Source: an uncultured Mycolicibacterium sp. (lineage in GTDB: Bacteria > Actinomycetota > Actinomycetes > Mycobacteriales > Mycobacteriaceae). Taken from it: a DNA stretch of 25,076 bases. A program made the translations under genes and the position numbers. The DNA is taken from positions 1-25,076 of the forward strand of contig NZ_CALDGS010000034.1 in assembly GCF_937941905.1 (NCBI RefSeq), given 5' to 3'. Below, piece by piece: positions 15,777 to 22,649 of the stretch (the first letter of the stretch is position 1; every line of letters begins with the position of its first letter). A model generated the notes under the pieces. It saw nothing but the letters and a program-made list of their open reading frames with translations, did no database searches and was not told the DNA's origin.

Positions 15777-16083
15777 GAATGGGTCCTCCTCCGATGTCGC
15801 GTTCGGCGGCGCGTTTGATGAGCCGGGCCGAGATCTCGGCGCGCCGGCGGGTGGCGTAGCTGTCGATGCGCTTGCGGACCACCCCGTCGGCGAAGATCAC
15901 CACGATCTCGACCACCCAGCGGCCGCGCTCCGGCACCACCACGGTGTCCACGGCCAGGGCCTCGTCGGTGGCGTGCTCGTCGAGTGGCCGGGTGGGCTCG
16001 CGCGGCTCGGCACCGCGATCCCCGCCGACGGTGTCCGGTTCATCGTCGCGTCGCGGGAAATCGCGTTCTTCGGCCACGAGCAT
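15769..16083 (-). CDS. Small hydrogenase-cluster protein, 104 aa, unknown function
   Basis: The first half (residues 1-45) is highly charged and probably disordered, rich in Glu, Asp, Arg and Pro. The second half has a beta-like stretch (VDTVVVPERGRWVVEIVVIFADG) followed by a basic helix (RKRIDSYATRRRAEISARLIKRAAERD). I do not recognise the family. The ATG at 16083 shares one base with the protease stop (TGATG); a TTG one codon earlier is possible. The 3' end overlaps the TPR gene by eight bases. The basic C-terminal helix could bind a protein or nucleic acid. Coupled translation with its neighbours supports a real gene with a hydrogenase-related job. Confidence 0.75.
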   Translation of the reverse strand: MLVAEERDFPRRDDEPDTVGGDRGAEPREPTRPLDEHATDEALAVDTVVVPERGRWVVEIVVIFADGVVRKRIDSYATRRRAEISARLIKRAAERDIGGGPIHG

Positions 16084-16943
16084 CAACTTCGCTGCCCCAG
16101 CGGGATTCGCAGTGCGCCCTGTTGCTCATCCCAGTATGCGCGCCGCGGTCCGACCGGTATGGCGTCTTGCAGCACCTCCCGCACCAGCACCGCCCGGTCG
16201 CCGGCCGGGTTGCGCTGTTTGAGCAGCAGCCCGCCGCTGGCCGGGCCGCGCACCGGCAGCAGCCACAGCTCGCCGTCGCGCTCGGCGGCCACCGCCACGT
16301 GCGCGGGGAACCGGGCCGCACACAGCGCGGCCCGCAGCCGCAGATAGCCGTCGGCGGTGAACTCCACGGTCAGCTCGTCCGGGTCGCGCGGGGCCGGCGG
16401 GCGCAGCGGTGCGATGAAGTCCCGCTCCACGATCTCGAGGACCTGCTCCATCGCGGCCTGCACCGGCGGCGAGAGTTCGGCTCCCAGTGCGACATTGGCG
16501 GCCTCGATGAGGAACACCGTGATGTCGTCCGGGCATTCGTCGGCCAGCGCCCAGCGGGCGAAGGCGATGGAATGGTCCCAGCGGAACGCGTGCGAATGCA
16601 GGCCCTGCAGCGGCGGCAGCTCGGCGAGCTCGTGGCCGGGCACCCGGTAGACGGTGCCGGGTTTCGCGCCGGTGGCCGAGGCGTCGACGATCACCACCCG
16701 CTCGGCGCCGCGCATCTGGAAGGCGACGTCCATCCCGGCGGTGCCGCCGTCGACCAGGCGCACCCGGTCGGGCACGCCCCGTTCCCACAGGTGGCGGATG
16801 AGGATCGGGCCGACGCCGTCGTCACCGCGCAGCAGGTTGCCGCAGCCGACGATCAGGGCGTCGCAACCCGGCGGGCCGAGTGAGGGGTGGGCGGTCCCGC
16901 CGGGTTGCGACGGTTCGTGCGAGGTGGTCGACGTGGTGATCAC
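16083..16943 (-). CDS. Hydrogenase maturation protease (HupD/HyaD, M52-like) with a C-terminal extension
   Basis: This endopeptidase removes the C-terminal tail of the hydrogenase large subunit after nickel insertion. Residues about 28-175 match the family: VGCGNLLRGDDGVGP with the Ni-sensing acidic residue (D42), VIVDASATG (D87), and His116/118 in GLHSHAF. The residue equivalent to E. coli HybD Glu16 is Asp here. Total length is 286, whereas typical proteases of the family are about 150-200 residues; residues about 185-286 form an extra domain (LTVEFTADGYLRLRAALCAARF to the end) of unknown role. The GTG start overlaps the hucL stop by four bases (GTGA), ideal for co-production with its substrate. 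Confidence 0.92.
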   Translation of the reverse strand: MITTSTTSHEPSQPGGTAHPSLGPPGCDALIVGCGNLLRGDDGVGPILIRHLWERGVPDRVRLVDGGTAGMDVAFQMRGAERVVIVDASATGAKPGTVYRVPGHELAELPPLQGLHSHAFRWDHSIAFARWALADECPDDITVFLIEAANVALGAELSPPVQAAMEQVLEIVERDFIAPLRPPAPRDPDELTVEFTADGYLRLRAALCAARFPAHVAVAAERDGELWLLPVRGPASGGLLLKQRNPAGDRAVLVREVLQDAIPVGPRRAYWDEQQGALRIPLGQRS

Positions 16944-18550
16944 ACCATTCCGTTGATGACGAACTTCGACAGCTCGCGGCCGGTCTTGCCGTCGTAGGCG
17001 TGCACGGTGCAGACCAGGCAGGAGTCGAAGCTGCGGGCCACGTGGCCGAGCTCGACCGGGTCCTCCGGGTCCACGATCGGGGCACCGACGAGTGCCCGTT
17101 CGATCGGCCCGAGCTGCTCGGAGGCGTCACGCGGCCCGATGTTCCAGGCCGTCGGGGTTACCACCTGGTAGTTGGCGATCTTGCCGTCCTCGATGACGAT
17201 CCAGTCCGACAGCGCGCCGCGGGCGGCCTCGGTGGAGCCGAAGCCCCGGCCCTCGGCGTGCTCGACCGGCTTGCTGTAGAAGCTCTCCTTCAGGTCGAGC
17301 CGGTGCAGCCAGTCCATCACCCACTTGTAGTACTTCGGGCCCTCGTGCACCCGGGCCAGCTGACGCACCAGCACGCTCGGCCCGATCTTGTTCATGATGT
17401 CGACGAACAGCGGGTCGTAGTCCTGGTGGGCGGCGGCGTTCGGGCCGCCGGCGGCCATCCGACGGGCCAGCGGGCCGGTCTCCAGCGGGATGTAGCCCTT
17501 GCCGGGCACGTCGTAGCGCGGCGACTTGGCCCAGCTGTACTTGCCCTGCTTCTTGCCCTCCTCCGGGTCGATCGGCACGGTCTCGCCGTCGAACGGGTGC
17601 AGCGCCCCGGTGCCCTGGTAGAAGGAGTGGGTGACGTCCTCGCGGACGCGGGCCTGGTCGAACTCGTACCACTGGCCGTCGGCGTAGATGCCGCCGCGGC
17701 CGATCAGCGCGGCGTTGCGGCCCTCGATGGTCGGGTTCTCGTAGAGCGACGGCTCGAAGTAGGTGCCGGTGGAGATGTAGTTGCCCACGCCCTGGCCGTA
17801 CTTGTCCAGGCCGATGTCGAGCGCGTAGCGGATGAAGAAGCCGAGGTCGCTGTTGTACTGCGACTCGTTCTCGTCGACCCAGGCCAGCACGTCCTCCCAG
17901 GTCTTGTTCTCCAGCCAGCGGTCGATGGAGCAGCCCAGCCACTGCTTCTCCAGCCAGTTGTCCTTCCAGTGCTCCAGGATCGCGATGGAGCGGGTGACGT
18001 CGGCCAGCGTGGGCGCGCACATCACGCCGCCGGGCACCATGAAGCTGGAGTGCGGCCACTGCCCGCCGAAGATCGCGTAGACCTCGACCGGTTTGTTCGA
18101 CAGCACCACGCCGGACTGGTAGCTGGTGCCGACGTAGGGCGCGAACCGGCGCACCGCCTCGTCGTAGAGCTTGGACTTGGCGTAGTTCTTGTTCGTCAGG
18201 TCGATGGCGAACAGCGCGTAGAAGTAGCGCGGAATCGACTGCAGCGTCTCGCAGGCCTGGCAGATGTTGCGCACCAGGGTGGCGTTCGGCGGCAGGTGGG
18301 TGCGCCAGGCGGTGTCCAGCGCGTAGGCGGACTTGTAGAGGTGACTGCCACCGCAGATCCCGCAGATGCGCGGGGTGACGACCAGGCCGGCCTGCGGATC
18401 CTTGCCGCGCAGGATGATCTCGAAGCCGCGGAACATGGCGGCCTCGGTCCAGGCCGAGGTGACCACGCCGTCCTCGATGGTCACGCGGACGTCGAGGTCA
18501 CCCTCGACACGCCCGAGCGGGCTCACGTACAGGTCCTGGGTGGTAGTCAT
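16940..18550 (-). CDS. hucL: [NiFe] hydrogenase large subunit, group 2a (HucL-like)
   Basis: Catalytic subunit that splits H2 at a Ni-Fe(CN)2CO centre. The L1 motif RICGICGGSH gives C63 and C66, and the L2 motif SFDSCLVCTVH gives C511 and C514. The GGSHLYK form of L1 is that of group 2a rather than the GDNH form of group 1h. A 19-residue tail (AYDGKTGRELSKFVINGMV) follows H517 and should be removed by the protease encoded next. I use the ATG at 18550 (536 residues, MTTTQDLYVSPLGRVEGDL); the frame opens at 18574, but GAGAGGT precedes the inner start. The hucS stop lies 58 bases upstream. By homology to M. smegmatis Huc it would oxidise H2 at very low, even atmospheric, levels with O2 present. 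Confidence 0.96.
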   Translation of the reverse strand: MTTTQDLYVSPLGRVEGDLDVRVTIEDGVVTSAWTEAAMFRGFEIILRGKDPQAGLVVTPRICGICGGSHLYKSAYALDTAWRTHLPPNATLVRNICQACETLQSIPRYFYALFAIDLTNKNYAKSKLYDEAVRRFAPYVGTSYQSGVVLSNKPVEVYAIFGGQWPHSSFMVPGGVMCAPTLADVTRSIAILEHWKDNWLEKQWLGCSIDRWLENKTWEDVLAWVDENESQYNSDLGFFIRYALDIGLDKYGQGVGNYISTGTYFEPSLYENPTIEGRNAALIGRGGIYADGQWYEFDQARVREDVTHSFYQGTGALHPFDGETVPIDPEEGKKQGKYSWAKSPRYDVPGKGYIPLETGPLARRMAAGGPNAAAHQDYDPLFVDIMNKIGPSVLVRQLARVHEGPKYYKWVMDWLHRLDLKESFYSKPVEHAEGRGFGSTEAARGALSDWIVIEDGKIANYQVVTPTAWNIGPRDASEQLGPIERALVGAPIVDPEDPVELGHVARSFDSCLVCTVHAYDGKTGRELSKFVINGMV

Positions 18551-18608
18551 CTCATGAGACCTCTCTGTCGGCAAAGAAGTTCGGGCTGGGGATCGGCAGG
18601 GGACGGGG

Positions 18609-19580
18609 TTAGACGACGAACATGTCCTCCTTGGCCCACTGCGGCGCGGCGATGCGCGCGGCCGCGGCGTGCGCCATGTAGGTGAGGTGGTCGCTGCCCT
18701 CCGGAACTTCCTTGGGGATCATCCCGCTGACCTTCTGGGTCTTGAACACCGTGCCGGGTGCGAGGTCGAAGTGCGGGAACTCCGGCTCGGTGCAGCCGAT
18801 GCAGGGCATGCCGGCTCGGGTCTTGGAGGACTGGCGGTTCCATAGGATCCGGTTGCACGGCGAGTGGGTCATCGGGCCGCGGCAGCCGAATTCGTAGAAC
18901 AGACAACCGGTTCGGGTGCCCTCGCCGAACGACATGGTGGACTGCTTGTACTCGAAGAACTGCACCCGGGTGCAGCCGGTCTGGGTGAAGGTCTTGAAGA
19001 AGGTCTCCGGCCGGTGCAGCTCGTCGAGGGTGATGTCACCGGCGCGGCCGGTGGCCAGCGCGACGAGGATCTGGGTGATCCAGTCCGGGTGGGCCGGGCA
19101 GCCCGGGATGTTGATCACCGGAAGGCCCATCTTGGACTTGAAGTCCGGGCCGAGGAAGCCGCCCTTCTTGCGCTTGTGGAACTGCAGGCCGGTGGACTGC
19201 GACGGATTCGGTTCGGTGGCCGGGATGCCGCCCCAGCAGGCGCAGTCGCCGATCGCGACGACGATCTGGGCGGCGTTGGCCAGGTCGGTGACCCAGTCCT
19301 TCATCGGCCGCTCGGCGAACATGTCCATCCGGCCGGTGCCGTTCGGGGCCTCGATGACGCTGCCCTCGAACACGAAGATGTCCAGCGGTTTCTCGCCGTT
19401 CACGCAGTCCCAGAACACCTTCTGGGCGTTGTTGCCGAGTTCCAGGCCGAGCGACGGGTGCCAGAGCACCTCGAGGCCGAAGTCGACGATGAGGTCGACG
19501 ACGTTCGGTTCCTCGGCGTTCAGGAACGACATGGTGTTGCCGCTACAGGCGCCCCCCTGGAACCACAGAACGGATGCCAT
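18609..19580 (-). CDS. hucS: [NiFe] hydrogenase small subunit, group 2a (HucS-like)
   Basis: Electron-transfer subunit of 323 residues with no Tat signal peptide, so the enzyme stays cytoplasmic-side. Cluster ligands can be read. Proximal: C12 with N15 at the place of the usual second Cys (GGACSGNTMS), then C113 (GDCACWGG) and C161 (GCPAHPDW). Medial: C242, C260 and C263 (SPCN, PCIGC). Distal: C203, C226 and C233, but Gln200 in place of the usual His of HxxC. Three ligands per cluster agree with the three [3Fe-4S] clusters reported for M. smegmatis Huc, a feature tied to O2 tolerance and a high redox potential. The start ATG follows GAGAGGAG; hucM ends 70 bases upstream. Confidence 0.96.
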   Translation of the reverse strand: MASVLWFQGGACSGNTMSFLNAEEPNVVDLIVDFGLEVLWHPSLGLELGNNAQKVFWDCVNGEKPLDIFVFEGSVIEAPNGTGRMDMFAERPMKDWVTDLANAAQIVVAIGDCACWGGIPATEPNPSQSTGLQFHKRKKGGFLGPDFKSKMGLPVINIPGCPAHPDWITQILVALATGRAGDITLDELHRPETFFKTFTQTGCTRVQFFEYKQSTMSFGEGTRTGCLFYEFGCRGPMTHSPCNRILWNRQSSKTRAGMPCIGCTEPEFPHFDLAPGTVFKTQKVSGMIPKEVPEGSDHLTYMAHAAAARIAAPQWAKEDMFVV

Positions 19581-19650
19581 CAGAAAACTCCTCTCGGTGC
19601 GCGCGAGGCGCGGTGTGGGGTGCTGGAGTTGACCGGGTGAACGGGCTGAG

Positions 19651-20217
19651 TCAGGTGCCGAGCTTGCCTCCGAAGGCGCGGGCGATGTGGATCATGAAGC
19701 CCAAACCCCTTGACACATCGGGATCTTTGAGGCTCTTCATGAGGGCGAAGACCCCCTTGGGGCCGCGCCGGTCGGTGTCGGCGGCCCGCTTGCCCTCGAG
19801 CAGCGCCGAACCGAGGTCGGCGAGCACGTCGGCGGTCTGCGGGTCGGTCAGCGGGGAGTGCAGCAGCTTCTCGAGGGCCGGGGCGGCGTCGACGAGGGCG
19901 GAGCCGAGCCGGCCCAGCGTCTCGCCCAGGCCGGCCACGTCGATCCCGGCCAGCGGCAGCTCGGTGCCGGCGGCGCTCGCCGCCTGGCGCACCTCGGCGA
20001 CGCTGGAGACCAGCGAGTCGCTGATCGTCTCGGCCCGGCGGATGAACCCGTCCACCCCGACGACGAGGATCGCCAGCAAATCGGCGTGATCGAGGATCGT
20101 GGACAGCGAGGCCGCGATCTGCGGATCCTTGAGGCGCTGGGCCAGGGCATCGCCCGGGGAGTCGTCGAGGAGTTCGCCGTCCCCGTTGCTCGTGATGACC
20201 GACGTTGGTGCGGACAC
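19651..20217 (-). CDS. hucM: HucM-like DUF1641 scaffold protein, first gene of the operon
   Basis: The GTG at 20217 has an excellent AAAGGAGGG site ending three bases before it, giving 188 residues; the longer open frame from 20337 crosses the control region. The C-terminal SLKDPDVSRGLGFMIHIARAFG is a DUF1641 signature. The phrase L-[KT]-D-P occurs three times, at residues 29-32, 123-126 and 163-166, each at the head of a helix, indicating an internal repeat. In M. smegmatis the protein in this position (HucM, MSMEG_2261) holds Huc dimers in a large oligomer and forms a stalk thought to bring quinone to the enzyme. Helix residues 45-60 (ADLLAILVVGVDGFIR) are hydrophobic. Assignment rests on position, size and DUF1641 features. 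Confidence 0.87.
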   Translation of the reverse strand: MSAPTSVITSNGDGELLDDSPGDALAQRLKDPQIAASLSTILDHADLLAILVVGVDGFIRRAETISDSLVSSVAEVRQAASAAGTELPLAGIDVAGLGETLGRLGSALVDAAPALEKLLHSPLTDPQTADVLADLGSALLEGKRAADTDRRGPKGVFALMKSLKDPDVSRGLGFMIHIARAFGGKLGT

Positions 20218-20232
20218 ATGCCCTCCTTTTGC

Positions 20233-20254
20233 CGGTGTGTCGTCGCCCACACCG
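20233..20254. promoter_or_regulatory. Inverted repeat in the hucM leader
   Basis: CGGTGTG (20233-20239) and CACACCG (20248-20254) are perfect 7-bp complements with an 8-base loop, a few bases upstream of the hucM ribosome site. It may be an operator or a stem in the 5' untranslated RNA that affects hucM translation. Confidence 0.45.
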
Positions 20255-20287
20255 TATCGGAGGGGATCGGGCACGCCTATCGGTTTC

Positions 20288-20333
20288 GCGCAATCACTGT
20301 CGGAAATGCGCAAAACTGTGTGCGCAGATGCGC
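20288..20333. promoter_or_regulatory. Tandem GCGCA repeats, candidate AraC-type binding sites
   Basis: GCGCAATCACTGT (20288-20300) and GCGCAAAACTGT (20308-20319) form a near-exact direct repeat 20 bases apart, about two helical turns, on the same face of the DNA. A third GCGCAG starts at 20322 and GCGC at 20330. Direct half-sites spaced by two turns are the usual target of AraC proteins, and an AraC-type gene starts at 20421. The repeats lie between the two divergent genes, where they could control both. Confidence 0.5.
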
Positions 20334-20386
20334 TCAATAGGTCCGGGAGTCTTGAATGATCGTCGCGCAGTTCCCTCGCACAGTGG

Positions 20387-20405
20387 CGAGCTTAGCCTTG
20401 CCTTA
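20387..20405. promoter_or_regulatory. IdeR/DtxR-like iron box upstream of the AraC gene
   Basis: Read on the minus strand the 19 bases are TAAGGCAAGGCTAAGCTCG. Against the published IdeR consensus TWAGGTWAGSCTWACCTWA I count 15 of 19 matches. A weaker 13/19 match is offset by four bases (20391-20409 on the plus strand). The site ends 16 bases before the GTG start of the AraC-type gene, so iron-loaded IdeR bound here would most directly affect that gene and hypAB. No binding data can be read from sequence. Confidence 0.45.
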
Positions 20406-20420
20406 CTTGGGAGTTCGATC

Positions 20421-21476
20421 GTGTCCCGCCTGACCAGACTGGGTTTCATCGACATCCACCGGACCGACAACCCGGTCCGCCGCAAGATCCGCTCCCGCGG
20501 GGTGCCGCCTGCGTTGGCAAATCACGAGATCTTCTACACCGAGCAGCTCCGCGAGGCCGTCACCCTGGTCGGCCGCGCGCTCGCCCCCTGCCGGATCAGT
20601 TTGCCCGACGGTCCGAACGAGTTTGCTGCAACGATGCACGGAGTGCGGTTCCGCAATGTCAGCATGCTGTATTTGGACCTGCACGTCCGTGCGGTGGTCG
20701 AGATCCCCACGCTCGGTGCCTACTACGCGGTGCACATGCCGATGAACGGCCGGGCGATCTGCGAGCACCGGGACCACCGCTTCGAGGCAAACACCATCCG
20801 GGCGCTGGTGACCAATCCGGAGGGCTCGCTGACGATGGAGCTCGACGAGGACTCCCCGCAGCTGCTCATCCGCATCGAGGAGCCGGCGCTGCGCGAGTAC
20901 CTCACCCGGCTGCGCGGCCGGCGGCTGACCAAGCCGCTGACCTTCCACCCCGAGTTCGACCTGGCCACCGACCCGGCGGTGCGCTGGCACGCCGCGGTGC
21001 AGCTGCTGCACACCGAGGTCTACCACTCCGGTTCGCTGGTGCAGCAGGGCCGCGGCATCAGCGGGGTGGAGGAACTGGTGATGAACAGCCTGCTCTACAT
21101 CCAGCCGTCGAGCTACCACGAGGAGCTGGTGCGCCCGGTGTCACGACCGAGCAAACGGGTGGTGCAGGAGGCGATCAAGTACATCGACGCCCACCTGGCC
21201 GAGAAGCTGACGGTGGAGTCGATCGCCAAGGCGGTGCACATGAGCGTGCGCTCGGTGCAGCAGGGGTTCCACGACGAGCTGGGCATGTCGCCGATGGCCT
21301 ACGTGCGGGAACGCCGGCTGGAGCGGGTGCACGACGAGCTGGCCGACGCGCTGCCGTCGGACGGGGTGACGGTCACCGAGGTGGCCACCCGGTGGGGGTT
21401 CACCCACCTGGGCAGCTTCTCCCAGGAGTACCGCAAGCGGTGGCGTCAGACGCCGTCGGAGACGCTGCGACAGTAG
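20421..21476 (+). CDS. AraC-family transcriptional regulator, divergent from the hydrogenase operon
   Basis: A 351-residue AraC regulator. The first 190 residues resemble the cupin-like AraC-binding N-terminal domain. The C-terminal 110 residues hold the double helix-turn-helix: LAEKLTVESIAKAVHMSVRSVQQGFHDELGMSPMAYVRERRLERVHDEL and VTEVATRWGFTHLGSFSQEYRKRWRQTPSETL. The GTG at 20421 follows GGGAG at about 20409; the frame is open upstream to 20205 but through the control region. It is divergent from hucM and immediately precedes hypA and hypB on the same strand, so it is the obvious candidate regulator of hydrogenase genes. The inducing signal is unknown. Confidence 0.92.
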   Translation: MSRLTRLGFIDIHRTDNPVRRKIRSRGVPPALANHEIFYTEQLREAVTLVGRALAPCRISLPDGPNEFAATMHGVRFRNVSMLYLDLHVRAVVEIPTLGAYYAVHMPMNGRAICEHRDHRFEANTIRALVTNPEGSLTMELDEDSPQLLIRIEEPALREYLTRLRGRRLTKPLTFHPEFDLATDPAVRWHAAVQLLHTEVYHSGSLVQQGRGISGVEELVMNSLLYIQPSSYHEELVRPVSRPSKRVVQEAIKYIDAHLAEKLTVESIAKAVHMSVRSVQQGFHDELGMSPMAYVRERRLERVHDELADALPSDGVTVTEVATRWGFTHLGSFSQEYRKRWRQTPSETLRQ

Positions 21477-21527
21477 GTTTCGCCGTTCGACCCGTGTATG
21501 GTCGAGCGCAGATTGAGGAGGGTGCCG

Positions 21528-21866
21528 ATGCACGAACTCTCGATCTGCAACGCCATGATCGGCATCGTGCAGAAGCACGCCGCCGGTCGTGAGGTGCGCA
21601 CGGTGCGGGTCCGCATCGGCGCCATGCGGCAGATCGTCCCCGACACGCTCGCCTACTGCTGGTCGTTGGTCACCGAGTCCTCGGAGCTGGCCGGCTCGCA
21701 GCTGGAGATCGAACGGATCCCGGCGAAGATCAGGTGCGGCACCTGCGGGCGCGAGCAGGTCCTCGACGAGTTCGTGCTGGCCTGCAGCACCTGCCCGGGC
21801 AGCCGGGTCGACCTGGTCGAGGGAGACGAATTCCTCATCACTTCACTGGAACTCGCGGAGGTTTGA
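21528..21866 (+). CDS. hypA: HypA nickel metallochaperone
   Basis: HypA delivers Ni to the hydrogenase large subunit with HypB. The 112-residue product starts MHELSICNAM, where His2 and Glu3 are the nickel-binding residues exposed at the N terminus. A zinc site is formed by C70, C73, C86 and C89 (RCGTCG and ACSTCP). The ATG follows GAGGAGGG closely; the longer frame from 21498 would bury the Ni-binding N terminus and is rejected. The gene lies 51 bases after the AraC gene and three bases before hypB. Confidence 0.96.
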   Translation: MHELSICNAMIGIVQKHAAGREVRTVRVRIGAMRQIVPDTLAYCWSLVTESSELAGSQLEIERIPAKIRCGTCGREQVLDEFVLACSTCPGSRVDLVEGDEFLITSLELAEV

Positions 21867-21869
21867 CCC

Positions 21870-22640
21870 ATGGGCCGCTTCCATCGCCACGACGGCGATG
21901 ACCACCACCATCACCACGACCACGATCATCCGCATGATCACTCGCACGAGCACGGGGACCACTCCGGCTACGCCACCGGCACCGAGCGGGTGCTCGTGCT
22001 CGAGCGGATCTTCGACGAGAACGACCAGACCGCCGCGGCCAACCGGCGCGACTTCGACGCCGCCGGTTTGACGGCCGTCAACCTGATGTCCTCGCCGGGG
22101 GCCGGTAAGACCAGCCTGCTGCGCCGCACCCTGGAACGGCTGCACGACCGACTGCGCATCGGCATCGTCGAGGGCGACATCGAGACCAGCATCGACGCCG
22201 ACCGGCTGTCCGGGTTCGGCGCGGCGGTGGCGCTGATCAACACCGCCGACGGGTTCGGCGGGGAGTGCCACCTCGACGCACCGATGGTGCGCTCGGCGCT
22301 GCCCCGGCTGCCGCTGGCCGACCTCGACCTGCTCATCATCGAGAACGTCGGAAACCTGGTGTGCCCGGCGGAGTTCGACGTCGGCGCGCACGCCCGCGCG
22401 ATGGTCTACTCGGTGACCGAGGGCGAGGAGAAGCCGCTGAAGTACCCGGTGATGTTCCGCTCCACCGACCTCGTCGTGGTCAACAAGATCGACCTGATCC
22501 CGCACCTGGACTACGACCTCGACCTGTTCTACGCCAACCTCGAGAAGGTCAACCCCGGGGTGCGGGTGATCGAGGCGAGCGCCCGCACCGGCGAGGGAAT
22601 CGACGCGTGGTGCGACTGGCTGCTCGCGCTGCGGGCCTAG
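21870..22640 (+). CDS. hypB: HypB nickel-inserting GTPase with a His-rich N terminus
   Basis: A 256-residue SIMIBI-class GTPase. The P-loop is SSPGAGKTSLL (about 74-84), with ENVGNLVCPAEFD and the NKIDLI guanine motif further on. The first 31 residues contain 14 His, a metal-storing stretch found in many HypB proteins; the E. coli-type CxxCGC motif is absent. It stores nickel and powers nickel transfer with HypA. The start ATG is three bases after hypA, so the two are co-translated. The stop lies nine bases from that of the convergent Ddn-like gene. Confidence 0.97.
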   Translation: MGRFHRHDGDDHHHHHDHDHPHDHSHEHGDHSGYATGTERVLVLERIFDENDQTAAANRRDFDAAGLTAVNLMSSPGAGKTSLLRRTLERLHDRLRIGIVEGDIETSIDADRLSGFGAAVALINTADGFGGECHLDAPMVRSALPRLPLADLDLLIIENVGNLVCPAEFDVGAHARAMVYSVTEGEEKPLKYPVMFRSTDLVVVNKIDLIPHLDYDLDLFYANLEKVNPGVRVIEASARTGEGIDAWCDWLLALRA

Positions 22641-22649
22641 CGGCGCGGT

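Noticed and set aside
16940..19580. Assignment of the hydrogenase to group 1h (Hhy)
   Set aside because: The L1 motif is RICGICGGSH, not the GDNH form. A DUF1641 HucM-like gene and the Rieske-type relay gene are present, and hucM-hucS-hucL order fits Huc.
20218..20337. Longer start for the HucM-like gene at 20337
   Set aside because: The added 40 residues would be encoded by the control region with its repeats, and the strong AAAGGAGGG site directly precedes the GTG at 20217.
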